Notes under the pieces: generated by a model
The model's database searches: none
Told to the model about the DNA's origin: nothing
Seen by the model: only the letters and a program-made list of their open reading frames with translations
Shown here: piece by piece, positions 21,819-34,282 of the stretch
Position numbering within the stretch: the stretch's first letter is position 1
Layout of the letters: each line of letters starts with the position of its first letter
Assembly (NCBI GenBank): GCA_024138025.1
Contig: JAMXBD010002231.1
Coordinates: forward strand, 62,001 to 126,000
Source: Combretum micranthum
Taxonomy: Eukaryota > Streptophyta > Magnoliopsida > Myrtales > Combretaceae
Reading direction: 5' to 3'
DNA length: 64,000 nt
Position numbers and translations under genes: made by a program

Positions 21819-24800
21819 TGAAATACCCCAAATATCCTAACTTAGATAACTAAACAGTGCTAGTAATTAAAATAGAAATTTGTTTGTGAATACCTTTAAT
21901 GGTAGAAATATGTAAATAATAGTATATGATTAGGTAGTTAAAGATAATGAAATTTGTAGAAAGAATTAATTGAGAATAGAGGTTTAATAACTAAATTGTT
22001 CAATTCAATTAGTGCATCTATTCATTTTATTTTCGAATTTCCAAGTTCATGAGAATTTCTATCACAATTCATTTTAAGAAAACATTTTATGCAGATAAAT
22101 TCTTAGTTCAAAAATTTGCCAAAGTATTATGATAATTTATCTTGTATTTTAAATTTTAAAATCATTGAGCCCATTTCATTAAGCAAACTTAAGCTAAAGT
22201 TTAAATGTCCAATTACAAGCCCAAAAGCCCAAGTTTTTTGTTTTATCATGCACATACACGCACCTAATAATTACTAGAGGATTGAATAATTACAAATAGT
22301 GCCAAAAAGTCAAAGTTTGCTTTTTAGATAATTATCTTGCTAATTTTGCACAAAATAATCTTCTAAATTACCCTAATGTCTGGTGCATTTTTAATCGAAA
22401 ACCTCCACCATTTTCATCAATATTTTCTTCCAAAAATTCATCCAAATTTCATCAAGGTTACTATTTCCAAGTCAAGACTAATTTAAGTAAGTATTACATG
22501 CTTTCTCTATTGAAATATCCTTAAAACATTTAAACTTCATTAATTTATATATATGATTTGCATGATTAGTGTATGAATGTGTTGTGTATGTTAAAATTTA
22601 CAAAGTTGTATTTTGTGACTTGGCATTAGAGAGAAATTGATGTTTGTATTAAGTTTGTTTTCAAATTTAAAGATGCCTTTGTTGCCAAGCCCAAAACTTT
22701 TCATCAAAATGCAAACCCAAGTTTTATGAATAAAATATGCCTCATAATTTGAGCCCAAGCCCATGAGCTTAAAGCCTTCCCAATTTCTGCCAATATCACA
22801 AAAAGTCAAAGTAGATTTTAAGATAATTAAAAAGCAATTTTTTTACAAAATTCACAACCTAAAATAGTATGACAAACTGAAATTTAGGATAATAAAAAAA
22901 AAAAAAACACAAAAACTTCCATTAATTTTCTACAAACAATTCACCCAAAACTCTCATCAATACTTCATCTTTAAGTTAAAGCTATAAAAAGTAAAGTTTT
23001 TCATGCTTATATGATCATTTATGTATCTGTTTCCTTCTTGAAGATGAAATTCTGTTTTAATGATTCCCTAATGAGTTGAATGTAGTATGGATGAATTATG
23101 TTGATCTATAGAGCTAAATGAATCTTTGAAATTGTGATAGATGAGTTTTTGGAAGTGTTATAGTTGCTTGGGTGGATAAGTTAGTTAGTGTGACTTTTCA
23201 ATGAGGAAGATGAAGTTAGGAAGTTGTTTGATGAAGTAAATGTGAAGTTTATCTATGGTTGGTGTTGTTAAGTATATGTGTTGATTGTATGTAAGCTAAT
23301 ACAAGTAAGAATTTGCTTTTTAAGTGTTAAAGTGTATATGCCCTGTTTTTTGAAGCATAACACGAGGGAAACAGGGGGAAATGCTTTTGGTTGCATATCT
23401 CATTGAGCCCTCAAAATAAGAACACTCAATGAGAAATGCGAAGGGAATACGATGACCATAATTCCACCATGGTTCTCATTGTATGTCGACTGAAGTGGAT
23501 AAGTGTGACGGCACAGGTAGAATATGGTCACAAATATTCAATTGTGTTTCCTCTGATTTCTTAAGGAATTTGATTTTCAAAGAAACACGACTAGAACACG
23601 GTTGCTCCTACTGCACCATGCTTCTCTTTGGTTTTCGAAACACTTGGGCATAAATGAAGCACGAGACAAATACAACTCATTATATTTTCATCGTGTTTTT
23701 ACTTAAGGAGAAGCACGACTGAAACACGATATACCATATTATGCTGTGCTTCTCTCTGAGTTAAAATCACACATGAAACACGATGAAATACTTTGTTTTG
23801 TTTTTAGACGTGTTTCTATTATGAAGAAACATAGGGTGAAATGCAGCCATGTACATGTCGTGTTCTTTCACAAAAAATATATATATTTATTTCCAAAATT
23901 TAATATAATGAAGTGTGTTATATAGATATGCGTATAAATGTTAAGTTATGATTTAATGTGAGTTTCTATTTAAGTTTTATATTTGATGAAGGGCTTAGTA
24001 ACTATTTATAATTGATATTAAATGTTATATGAATTGAATTTCTTTATCTTACAGAATAGCTTGCTCAATTGTATTTGTCTGCTGATTCTTTGTCAAATAT
24101 AACAACTTGTTCATGTACACAGTAACTAGATTGTTGAATGCTAGGGTATGCATCTTGTAAATTGGACTATAAACAAAGGTGGCTTGAAAGTGTTTGAATT
24201 GTGGGTGCATGTGCTTAGGCCACCCCTTGTCATGATGTAATGACACTTTATAAGTGGCACAACAGGTAGTTGATAAGGATAACGATATCGGTGTAACGTT
24301 TACTTATTCTTAAAAAGAAGTAATATGATTTAGTTCACGTTTATGAGACCGATTGAACTAAGCGATATTATGGATCAAGTTAAGTAAAGATGAGAAATGC
24401 TTGTGAACCCTAGATGAAACAATTATCTTTGTAGATATTCTTATAGGAGATATAGGTATTTAGGCTGCCTATATCAACCCCTTGAGCAGCTGCTATTATT
24501 CAAGACCTCAAATTTCCTAGTGGATTGTTCTCGGAGCTTGAATACTCCAATGTTGAATTGTTACAATTAAATTATAGATAATTAACTTAATGATTGTTGC
24601 ATTGCATTAGATTATGAATGTGTGCCATGTTGTATTTGCTTGTGCTACTGTGTACTAGGCCTTTGGCTCATGTTGTTTCTTTACAAATGCTATTGGTGAT
24701 GAATAATATGATGATTTGGGATATAGGATAGATTGGGAAGCATTTATAGATGAATGAGACAACTAACTATCTATTGGTACTAATGTAGATAAATGTGATG

Positions 24801-24899
24801 ATGATCTACTCTTGTTGAGTAGTTTTTGCAAAAGTTTTGTAAACTTAAAACAGGTTAAACAAATAGTCGACATGAACATATTATTTATAGATAGCCTTA
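21819..24899 (+). mobile_element. 3' LTR of the Ty3 remnant (right end truncated)
   Basis: Starts TGAAATACCCC directly after the polypurine tract, matching the start TGAAATATCC of the solo LTR at 9443-12272. Its distal part (24280-24895) aligns with that LTR, ending at ATAGCCTTACGT where the solo copy reads ACAACCTTACGT. The last part of the LTR (the expected GGGTCCTTACA end) is missing, and TNL-gene sequence starts at once. About 22190-22500 and 22680-23000 are diverged repeats of each other, and 23340-23870 is built from imperfect units containing GAAACACGA. No genes. Confidence 0.7.
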
Positions 24900-25717
24900 C
24901 GTGTATTGGGTTCCTTTCTTTCTAGTAGAACCATGATTGAGTGGCAGAGTGCTCTGGCTAGACTTCAAGAGAATCTTAACAAACAAATTTTTGAAGGCCT
25001 AAGATTAATTTTTGATAGATTGGAAGAGATAAAGAAAGCAATATTTTTTGATATTGCTTGTTTCTTCACTAGAAAGGACAAAAATTATGTAATGTAGATA
25101 TTGGATTATTATGGTTTTTGTCCATAAATTGGAGTAAAAGTTTTAATAGAAAGGTCACTGTTGAGTATCATTGACAACAAATTCATCGTGCTCGATCTCT
25201 TACAAGAAATGGCTTGGGGAATTGTTAAGCAAGAATTACTGAAGAGCTTGGAAAGTGAAGTCGATTAAGGTTCTTTAACAAGTTTAATCATGTCATGACT
25301 AATAACATGGTAAGTAATTTGGTGTCTCAATAAAAGATTGAGCGAGTAATTTCATTTTTGAATATTTACTAGTATTATTTGATTTTAAAACATTTCTCTA
25401 TGCAAGGCACAAAAAGGATTGAAAGCATTGTATTAAAATTAGGAAATATAAATATGGTAAGCTTGAATGCGAAGTGCTTTAAGAAGATGATGAACCTTAG
25501 ATTGTTTGTAATAGAAGATGCACAACCCATATTTGAAATCAAATATCTCTCCAATAAATTGTGGCTGCTGGCATTAGATTGCTTCCCTTCCAAGTATCTT
25601 CCTATGGATCTTCTGCCAAAGAGCCTATATGAACTTAATTTACATCATAGCCATCTTAGATCTTACATGATTAGGGCAGGGCGAAAAGTTAATCATTCAT
25701 TTGCATTATTTTCTTAA
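24896..25717 (+). pseudogene. TIR-NBS-LRR resistance gene fragment (end of NB-ARC to first LRR part)
   Basis: It starts in VLGSFL after the expected GLPL motif, then SRTMIEWQSALARLQEN, IFFDIACFF (RNBS-D motif of TNLs), GVKVLIERSLLSI and LDLLQEMAWGIV (the MHD-like region reads VLDLLQ). After an intron-like gap (about 25260-25400) comes KRIESIVLKLGN, NMVSLNAKCFKKMMNLRLFV and LPKSLYELNLHHSHLR, the start of the leucine-rich region. The parallel pseudogene at 46679-48889 has the same order. Stops (25097, 25124, 25266) and loss of the TIR domain, P-loop and most LRRs make it non-functional. Such proteins are intracellular immune receptors. The left edge is fused directly to LTR sequence. Confidence 0.8.
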
Positions 25718-26199
25718 GTGAAAAAAAAAATGAAAATACAAAAACATGTCATATGTTTGGTGCTTTTGCAATAAACCAAAATTGTATATATTTTTAAACT
25801 CATCACTAATATTTTGTTGCCCTTAGTCACTACTTATATAGATAGATGTCAACTTTTAAATAGTCTCAAATAATTAATTTAATAAAATATGATTAAATAT
25901 ATTTAATTAATAATCTAATAAAACATCATACCAGAAAAAAAATAGTTTGAACAATTGAGTTAAATTAAATAACTCCACCAAGGATAGGAACTCTTCTTCT
26001 TCTTCTTCTTTTTTTTTTTCATTTCTTTTCTTTTCTTTTTCATAAAGATTTAGTCGCTTGTAAAACTCATTTTGCAGTTTGCTAGAATTTGGTTACATTG
26101 CTTCGTTTTTCTTAATTTGAAATACTTTTTAGTTTTTTCTTTTATCAATCTCTTATATTATTTAAATCTGAAATATAATAAGAGCTTTGATGTTCCACT
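25718..26199. other. no gene; spacer with TTC microsatellite
   Basis: AT-rich. Contains TTCTTCTTCTTCTTC-type repeats at about 25991-26010 and T-rich tracts. No recognisable element. Confidence 0.4.
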
Positions 26200-26940
26200 T
26201 CTAAGTGTGACCTTATATTGATGACGATAGCTCAACGATCATTCATTAGAGATAGGTTGGGCCCAATCCTTCACCTACCAAGGGTCCATGTTCCTTTCAC
26301 CATGTTTTTGGCTCTGACCCAATTATGGGACCAGAAGAGGCAGCCTTTTGTCTAGGCCATCATGTCTTAAGCTCAACTATAGAAGAATATGCTAGATTGT
26401 TACAAGCCCCACCTACCTCCAAAGGAATCTATGTCTCGGACCTTGACCAAGGCCCAACCCGCATCATTTTAGAATTTTTGGGAGTAAAGAGAGGCCTAAT
26501 AATTGCATCCATGAAAGCTTACAACAAGCATTGCATCAGGCTATCCACCCGTATGGATTGGTTTGAGTCTCTCGAAAACTTCAAAAGAAAAGGCATATCT
26601 TTTATGTGCTATTTGATGTTTGGGAGGGCAACAGGGTTAATGCTTTCATAGTTGCTGCTTTTGCCACCATGTTATTCTCGCATGGAGATCTGTTCATTCA
26701 CTAACGAGTGGTGGAATTGGTGGCTAATACTTAGTTGGCAAACCATACATTCCTGCCTTACTAACTGAACAGATCAGAAACCTGAACCATATTAAATACA
26801 AGGGCTAGCCTATTGAAGAAGAAGAAGTACACTATGTGGCCTAAACATCTGATGAGCCTAACTTTAATCAACCGAAGAAGGAGTTGGAGGCTTAAAGCAA
26901 AGAAATGGAGAAAAGGCTTGTCCTGTAATTCACTGAAAAA
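26200..26940 (+). pseudogene. Tat-like Ty3 element: N-terminal region upstream of the core Gag
   Basis: The frame at 26325-26651 (GPEEAAFCLGHHVLSS, TIEEYARLLQAPPTSKGI) resembles the long region before the Gag core in Tat/Ogre-type elements, where a TIEEY.ALL motif is common; that part is related to plant mobile-domain sequences. Alternative frames give ALTQLWDQKR and HYVA.TSDEPNF-like debris. Stops interrupt it at about 26650 and 26700. It stands directly before the Gag core in the same direction. Confidence 0.5.
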
Positions 26941-28090
26941 TTGGAGGCATTTAAGAGAGTTGACGAGTTTGACCAAGTTGGGATCTTGAGCCTCCTTATG
27001 GCTCAAGTTGGTGCTTTCCCTGAAATATTCAAGATACCAGATTTTGAAAAGTATGACGACACGGGCTGTCCAAAACTGCATATTAGGCTTTATGTGAGGA
27101 AAATGAGTCAGTATACCCGATATGAGTAGTTAATGATCCAAAACTTTCAGGATAACCCTACTGGACCGACATTAACTTGGTATGCCCAACTAGACCTCAA
27201 TGAAATTGATACTTGGACAAATTGGCTAGATCATTTCATAACCAATACAAGTTCAATATTAAGGTTGCCCTATCCATGTGGGACCTTTGCAACATGAAAA
27301 GGAAGAAAATCGAGACCTTTAAGGAGTATGCCCAACAATGGAGGACGTTAACAACTATGGTTGTCATACCTATCCCAGAGAAGGATTTGGTGTTCATCTT
27401 CATAAATACCCTGGAAGAGCCCTTTTCTCCCATTTTATTGGACATATTTCAGTAAAATTTTTCTAGATAGTGATGGTAGGGTGTAGGATTAAGAGTACCA
27501 TCACCACAGGCAAGCTGCAGGTAGAAAAGTAATAGCGAAATACAATGTTCAATAGTAAAGTGAAGGAGGCCACTGTTAATGTGGTCAATTCATCCGGGAT
27601 TCCTAAACCCACACAAAGATTCACCATTCAGCCGACTTCTAACAACAACCAAGCATCTGATCTAACCTCAACAATAACAACAATATTAGCAGCTAATAGA
27701 TTCAATAAAAGGCAATTTAATAGAATTCCAACACCCATAAATCAAGAACTAGCATGACTAAGGATTGATAATCTGATCAATTTTGAGACTCTAGAGAGGG
27801 TTAAAGACTAAAGAATTACAACCTCGACCTAAAATGTGACTACCATCTGAGGCAAATTGATCATTCCACTAATGAATGTTGGAGTTTGAAAAACAAAATT
27901 CAAGACCTCATTGATGCGAGGTTGCTCCAATTAGACTTTGTGGAAGCTCCAACTCCCAATGTTAACACAAATCCACTTCCAAATCATGGGCCCACTATTA
28001 ATATGAACACAGTAGAAGAACTGGAACCGACCATTGACTTGGATGAGTTACCTATCTCCATTGAGCAGGTAGCTTGGATCCTTTACTAAA
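26941..28090 (+). pseudogene. Tat-like Ty3 element: Gag core remnant
   Basis: In pieces: FKIPDFEKYDDTGCPKLHI and LYVRKMSQYTRYE (26941-27126), TLTWYAQLDLNEIDTW (27165-27220), then NQYKFNIKVALSMWDL and ETFKEYAQQWRT up to 27455. The motifs PDFEKYDGT.CP..H and LTWY match the conserved Gag core of plant Ty3 elements. Stops after YE and after DIFQ, and at least one frameshift near 27235, show decay. The zinc-finger part that usually follows is replaced by low-similarity debris (27545-28090). Confidence 0.75.
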
Positions 28091-28939
28091 AAGGATACTT
28101 AGCTAATTTGAACCTAAGGGATAGGACGAAAACAAGGCCCGTCATTTGTGATTTGCTTCAAACTGGAAAGATCACAAGAAAAGACATCTAAGAGATGCTT
28201 GTCCCTAAACCCTAAAGGCTTAGTACTGAAAAGGAGTTATGGGCTAGGCATCAGGCAAGAGATCCTACAGTTGGTATCCTAGAGTCTCTTAGTAGGTACT
28301 GGTACTTGGTTGATTTATGAATTGAGCCCAAGACCTTCACCAATGCACTAGTGATAGGGTGAGCTCGAAGTTTGAGGAGGAAGATAAAGTTCTACAAGAG
28401 GCAATAGATCACTTCATTAGTATGATTGGAAGCAATCCAAAGCCAGTGGTTATAAAGTGTTATGAAGAACCATAGGTAACATCGATGGTAGTGAAACCCA
28501 AGAATTATGTCTTCCTTGTACCCATTGCACCATCAAATTACAAAGCTACCCCATTTAACTACCGTGCCACTAACTAAGCTTCTGAAACCATGGTAGGAAG
28601 GCTTGGTAAGGTACATGAGCTAGAAAAGAAGAAAACCCGGGCTGAAGAATTCTTCTCTCAGAAGAAGGATAAGAAGAAAGAAGAAGTATCGGATGAGAAG
28701 GCTGCATAAGCAAAAATCATGAAAGCAAGTGAGTATAGGGTTGTTGATCAGTTGGCTAAGGTTCTAGCCTAAATTTCTCTAATAGGTCTTCTATTAAGTT
28801 TTGAGACACATCGGGAAGCACTATTCAAGGTGCTTCGATAGATCAAGGTCCCTAAAGGTATTGCTATTGAAGTTTTGGGACATGTGGTTAATTCTATGTT
28901 AGCAATAGATCAAATCTCCTTTTCACCTAAATATTTAAA
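28091..28939 (+). pseudogene. Tat-like Ty3 element: Gag-to-protease linker, decayed
   Basis: No long frame. Pieces such as NYKATPFNYRAT (about 28540) resemble linker sequence that stands between Gag and protease in this lineage. Kept as a separate entry because nothing precise can be placed. Confidence 0.4.
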
Positions 28940-29330
28940 GGAAGAAGACACTCGGCACATATAACCCCTATTTATTGTGGTGAAGTGCAACAATTTGATT
29001 GTGGCTCGTGTTCTCATTGATAGTGGGTAATCCCTGAATGTTTGTCCATTAGCTACTTTGAATTTTTTGGGTATAGATACATCTGATATAAGGCTAAGCT
29101 CCACTATGGCAAGGGCCTTCGATGGTTCAAAACGAGAAAAAAGATGGTAAAATAGATTTGGAAGTTTATCAGTCACAACATTTACCATATCATTCCAAGT
29201 TTTAGATATACCAAGGTCATTCAACTTACTACTACGGGAGACCTTGGATTCATTTACGACAACCATCAAGCTTACATCAGATGGTCAAATTCATTAGATT
29301 ATCACAATTTTAGGAGAACAAGACCATGCA
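28940..29330 (+). pseudogene. Tat-like Ty3 element: aspartic protease remnant
   Basis: The translation gives ARVLIDSG at about 29005-29027, then SLNVCPLATLNFLGIDTS and MARAFDGSKRE. DSG is the catalytic triad motif of retroviral-type proteases, and SLN..P..TL..LGID is the usual continuation in Tat-type elements. A TAA stop (29028-29030) stands directly after the active-site glycine. The enzyme would cut the Gag-Pol polyprotein; this copy cannot. Confidence 0.7.
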
Positions 29331-30139
29331 TGTATAAGGATACCACTATCCCCTATATAGATGAAAAGGATTTGAGGAATTTAGGCCTACAGATCTTGAG
29401 GAGGTCTATATGCTTAAGGAAAGATAGCAAAGGAAAACCAACCAAGAGCGTCAGGAGGAAAGACTGATGGGGACATTTGGGTTAGGGTATGTCCTATCCA
29501 GGATAGAGGAGTAAGAAATGAAGAGAAAGTAGACAAAAAAAGAGTGAACGAGTGGTCGAAGACCCCTATGGAATTTCCTAATATCTAGAAGACATTCCTA
29601 AAACCTGCTTATGTTCAAAAGCCGATTCAACAGCAATAATCAACTCTACAGATGATGAATCAGCAAGACCATCTTATGGCTTCTGATCGTCAAAATTTTA
29701 AAACAATTGGTTCTTTTTCACTTGTGTAACTCTGGGTTACTCTGAGTAAGGTTGAACCAACAAAGTATTTATACTTTTTTTTTCTTATCAATTTCTCAAT
29801 AAAGGAATCATATAACACAACAATCCATCTTAATGAATGAAATATAATTAATTTCTTTCTCTATATATCTTGTGTCCTTACATTTTTTTTTCTTTATTTT
29901 CCCTTTATTTAGATCAAATGGTGATGATGAAAGTAAAGGATATCTCGAATCGCTAGATAACAAAAATACTGATATCATTCCCGATCCTACTGAATCAATT
30001 ATCGAGAGTGATGCTAGTGATCACATAAGGATACAAGAAAGTTGCAAAAATAGAACGAGCACTAGGATTGGAATTGATGAACTAATGGAAGTGATCAATT
30101 TTGAGACTAAAGAAAACCTAGAAATCTCAAGATAGGGAC
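29331..30139. other. spacer between protease and reverse transcriptase remnants
   Basis: Continuation of the same element. A frame at 29872-30135 (NTDIIPDPTESII, RIGIDELMEVINFETKE) leads into the reverse transcriptase and probably belongs to the pol linker. No separate gene. Confidence 0.4.
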
Positions 30140-31530
30140 CACTTTACTCGGTGAGCAAAGAGAAGAATTAGTATCATTGTTGGCTAATCATTTGAACATA
30201 TTTGCATGGTCTTACAAATTATAGATATATTAACACTTCTATAGTAGTCCATAAGTTACCCACTAGACAGGATATCAAATCGAGAAAACAAAAGTTAAGA
30301 CGTTTAGACCTAATATCCTATTAAAAATAAAAGAGAAGTAAAGAAACTCTTGGATGCCGGTTTCATTGAAGTATCTGACATCCTGAATGGGTAGCTAATA
30401 TAGTACCTATCCTAAGAAGAACGAAAAGTCAAAGTATGTGTGGATTTCATAACCTAAATCAAGCCACTCCTGAGGATAATTTCCCTTTGCCTCACATGGA
30501 TGTCTTACTAGACAATATAGTAGGAAACCATCTCTTCTCATTCATGGATGGTTTCCTAGATAATGGCAAATCAAGATAGCAGAAGAAGATAAGACTAAGA
30601 CAATTTTATGAACAATCGGGAACACTTTTTGCTATAAAATAAAGTCATGCCTTTCGTCTCAAAAATACCAGGACACATATAAGGGTAATGGGGCTATTGC
30701 GTGACATGATGCATTATGTAGAAGATATGATTGCTAAATCAAAAGAAGGATAAAATCATGTAGCAATCTTAAGGAAGCTTTTTATCAGGTTACATTTGTG
30801 AATCCAGAAATTGAACCCAAAAAGTGCACATTTTGGTATCCTCCAGCAAATCTACTAGGTTTATGGTTAGCCAAAAAGTGTAGAAGTTGATCCAGATAGT
30901 TTAAGGCTATCTTGAGTTACTGCCTCTAAAGATGCTCAAGGAGGTTAGGAGCATTTTAGGATGATTAAACTATATCTTGGTTCATATCACAATTAACTAA
31001 TAAGTGTCGTCCTCTATTCAAGATGCCGAAGAAAAATGCCTCTATACATTGGAATGAAGAATGCGAAGAAACCTTGAACCGGATTAAATAATATGTAACA
31101 TAACCTCTTGTATTAGTAACTCCTACACCTAGTCACCCCTTATTCCTATATTTGACTATACTTTCTGAATAAAAGGGTTGCATGTTGGGTAGAAAGATGA
31201 AAATAGAAGAGAAAAAGTCATCTATTATTTGAGTAAGAAGTTCACAAAAGGAGAACAAAGGTACTTTGAAGTAGAAAGAACTTGCAGTGCCCTAGTCTGG
31301 ATCATGCATCATCTTTAACAATATACCTTATATTACTTTATTGAACTGCTCACAAAACATGACCCATTCAAGTACTTAGCCAATAAGCTGGCCTTGATAC
31401 GGAGGATCTTGAAATGGCAATTGTTATTATTAGAGTTCGACATCACATATGTGAATCAAAGTTCAATAAAGGGACAAACACTTACATATCAACTTGTAGA
31501 AAACCCAATTGAACAAGACACTACAGAAGA
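30140..31530 (+). pseudogene. Tat-like Ty3 element: reverse transcriptase and RNase H remnant
   Basis: Across frames: NLNQATPEDNFPLPHMDVLL (about 30455-30510), LFSFMDGF (30535-30555), YVEDMIAKSKEG (30715-30750), HVAILRKLF, and an AHFGI / SVEVDPDSL region. Then the connection and RNase H: LVLVTPTPSHPLFLYL, VIYYLSKKFTKGEQRYFEVE, FKYLANKLALIRRILKW and LLEFDITYVNQSSIKGQ. The order is diagnostic for Ty3 pol. The catalytic YVDDM box reads YVEDM, so one of the two active-site aspartates is replaced by glutamate, and many stops and shifts are present. The enzyme would copy element RNA into DNA; this one is dead. Confidence 0.85.
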
Positions 31531-32020
31531 ATAAGCCTAATCCCAAGTGAAAATGTACTAGTGGCAGATTCAGATGAGAATTTGGAATCATCATCTGCAC
31601 CAAAATGGAAGTTGTATGTTGATGGTACTGCAAATGTATATGGGTATGGAATTAGGGTAGTCTTAGTGTCCTCTAATGTTGGCCAGTATCCTGTATCGAC
31701 AAAATTGATGTTCTCATACACCAATAATGTAGCGGAATATAAGACTTGCATCATAGGCCTCAAAATGGCACAAGACATGAAAATAGAAGAACTTGAAGTG
31801 TATGGAGACTCATTAATTATTTTTCAAACTTGAGAAAAATACAAAATTAAGGATGCAAAACTGATACCTTATAACCACTATTTGACTGGGATAGCTCAAC
31901 GATTCAAGGGTATCTCATTCACATATGTGCCGAGAACTCAGAACCAATTTGTTGATACATTAGCCACAATAGCATCAATGATTCAAATCACCAAAGGATA
32001 GAGATACAACCCCCAAAAGT
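31531..32020 (+). pseudogene. Tat-like Ty3 element: additional (archaeal-type) RNase H remnant
   Basis: A second RNase H fold follows the first: KWKLYVDGTANVYGYGI (31603-31653), NNVAEYKTCIIGLKMA, and VYGDSLIIFQ (31798-31830), then a TGA stop, then FTYVPRTQNQFVDTLAT. The acidic catalytic residues D (VDG), E (AEY) and D (GDS), and the late D of VDTLA, are visible. A second RNase H placed between pol RNase H and integrase is the hallmark of the Tat lineage (Ogre/Retand type) and is the best reason for this assignment. Confidence 0.8.
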
Positions 32021-33300
32021 TAGAATTGAAGAAGAGTTGGCTTTCTGCCTAAATATTGAAGAAGTCCAAAAAGAGAACCATGGTATGAGAAATCAAACAA
32101 CTCCTCTAAACAGGCAAGTAACCTGAAAACACCTCGACTAAAGAGCAGAAGTCATTAAGGTAATTGACGAGTCATTTCCTACTTAGTGGAAATCTATTAT
32201 ATAGGAAGTCATCTGACACCAAACTTCTAAGATGCATGGATGAAGCAGAAGCAAAAACATTGATGAAAGAGGTTCATGAAAGGGTATGTGGACCTCACAT
32301 GAATGGATATACGCTTGCTAAGAAGATTATGAGACTAGGTTACTTTTGGTTAACCATGGAATCTGATTGCATAAAGCATGTCAAGGATTTCCATCTTTGC
32401 TAGATATACTCTAACAAAGTGAATGCCGCTCCTAAAGAGTTGCAATCATTATAATCACCTTGCCCTTTCTCAATGTGGGGGATAGATATCATTAGGCCAA
32501 CCTCGCCAAAAGCTTCAAATGGCCATAGATTCATACTAGCATCCATTGATTACTATACTAAGTGGGTTAAAGCATTCTCATATGCCAGCGTCACCAAGGG
32601 GGTAATTATAAGGTTTATCAAAAGAGACATTATTGCAAGATATGGGTTCCTGAATCCATCATCATCGATAATGGCACTAACCTAAACAAAAAATTGATGA
32701 TAGAGTTATGCTAGCAATTCAGGATCAGACACAGGAACTCTACTCCATACTGACCCCAAATGAATGGGGTAGTTGAAGCAGCCAACAAGAACATTAAAAG
32801 AATAATAAAAAATAGTTGTTAACAAAGATTGGCATGAGATGCTACCATTTGCACTCATAGCCTATCGTGCCTCCATCAGGTTCAATAGGAGTAGCTTTGT
32901 ATTCATTAGTTTATGAATTGAAGTGGTCTTACCAGTTGAGGTTGAGATTCCTTTCCTTAGAATTTTGGTAGAGACTGAACTAGATGAGGCTAAATGGGTA
33001 AGCAAAAGAATCAACCAGTTGAATTTAATTGAAAGAAGATTGACCGCCTTACATCATGGTCAGCTATATCAACAAAGAATGGCATGAGCTTTCAATAAAA
33101 AAGTCCTACCAAGAAGTTTCAGGGAGGGAGATCTAGTTCTAAGGAAAGTCTTACTAAATGCAAAAGATCTAAGAGGGAAATTCACCCTTAAATATGAAGG
33201 ACCATATGCAATAAAGAAAGTCTTGTACGTAGGTGCATTGATTTTTGTCGCATATGGATGGTCCAAATCTAAGGGACTGTGTAAATTCTAATATAGTCAA
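32021..33300 (+). pseudogene. Tat-like Ty3 element: integrase remnant
   Basis: The zinc-binding region reads LMKEVHERVCGPHMNGYTLA, IMRLGYFWLTMESDCIKH and VKDFHLC up to 32403, then a stop. The core follows with MWGIDIIRPTSPKASNGH, ILASIDYYTKWVKAFSY and VTKGVIIRF, and after a frame change QMNGVVEAANKNIKR (32757-32800), which holds the third catalytic acidic residue (E). GKFTLKYEGPYAIKKV-like sequence at about 33175-33225 is the C-terminal GPY module. Order and motifs are those of Ty3 integrases; the many stops show decay. Confidence 0.8.
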
Positions 33301-34270
33301 GTTGTACTATGAATCAACTAAAATGCTATCAAGTTTAGAAAAGTTTTAGCTTCTTTGTTCATGCGATATCTAATTTTGATATCTATTAGCAAAAAGATAT
33401 CCCTAACAGTCATCAACATTGGATCGGTCATTGACTAACTGCCCCAATCAATAAGTCCTTCATCTATATACTTCCCCTACACTGTAAAACTCGAGTGTAA
33501 AGAAATCGAGAGATAATTAAGCAATTGATAAAATTATAAAACATTTTAATGCTTTGTAACTTGATCTTTCTCGAGGTGAATGCCTATTATAGGGGAACTG
33601 ATGAATAAATGAGGAAAACAAGAACTTATGGAAAACAAGAAAGATTGTCTATCAAGATGAAAAGTTTAGTCACCATATGCATAAGGAGTTTGAAAGGAAT
33701 TTACTCTAAGAATATAGGAAGACACCCTGAAGAGGTTTGCCATACTATGAGAGTCTTGCAAAATTGCCGAGTTAGATGGATGAAGCCTAGTAACAATTGG
33801 ATTTCGCTTATTGGTCTAACAATTTTGATACTTCTATAAGAACCAGGTAAGACATTTAATGAAAAATGACAAAACTAGATCATAGGATGGCTCAAGGAGT
33901 GCCTACCCAAGTCAAGTGCCAGCTTAAGGAGTGCACTCGTACCACATCTAAGCCAAACACCAGCTAAAGGAGTGCGTTTGTATCATAAGCCAGCTCAATG
34001 ACCGCCTATCTAAACGAAGTACTAGCTCAAGGAGTGCACTCGTACCAAATCTAAACCAAGTACCACATAAAATAAAAAAAGGCCAAATCATAGGGTGTTT
34101 GTCCCAAGTCATTGAGGGAGCATGGTCAAGGGATGTTTATCATAGTCATAATCCCCCAATGGATCAAATGCAAGGACTCATTATCTACCTTTTGGTATAC
34201 CCTAAGCTTCAAAGAGCAAAAATGAGGTCTCTTTTATCTTTGTGCTGAAATTTTATCAAACATCACCACA
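33301..34270 (+). other. 3' untranslated region of the Tat-like element
   Basis: Non-coding stretch between integrase and the polypurine tract, nearly 1 kb, as is typical for this lineage. The frame at 33609-33839 is probably chance. It contains the tandem repeats listed separately. Confidence 0.5.
33885..34075 (+). repeat. tandem repeats in the 3' region of the Tat-like element
   Basis: Units containing AGCTcAAGGAGTGCaCTCGTaCC and AAaCCAAGTaCC recur at about 33888, 33921, 33962, 33993 and 34022, with irregular spacing of 30-45 nt. Short tandem repeats in the 3' untranslated region are known for Tat-lineage elements and are a suggested source of satellite DNA. Confidence 0.6.
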
Positions 34271-34281
34271 AAGAGGGGCAG
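34271..34281 (+). other. polypurine tract of the Tat-like element
   Basis: AAGAGGGGCAG lies 1 nt before the LTR start TGTAGACACACC at 34283. Confidence 0.65.
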
Positions 34282-34282
34282 T

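Noticed and set aside
33609..33839. Extra gene after integrase.
   Set aside because: Low-complexity composition and position in the 3' untranslated region of a dead element.
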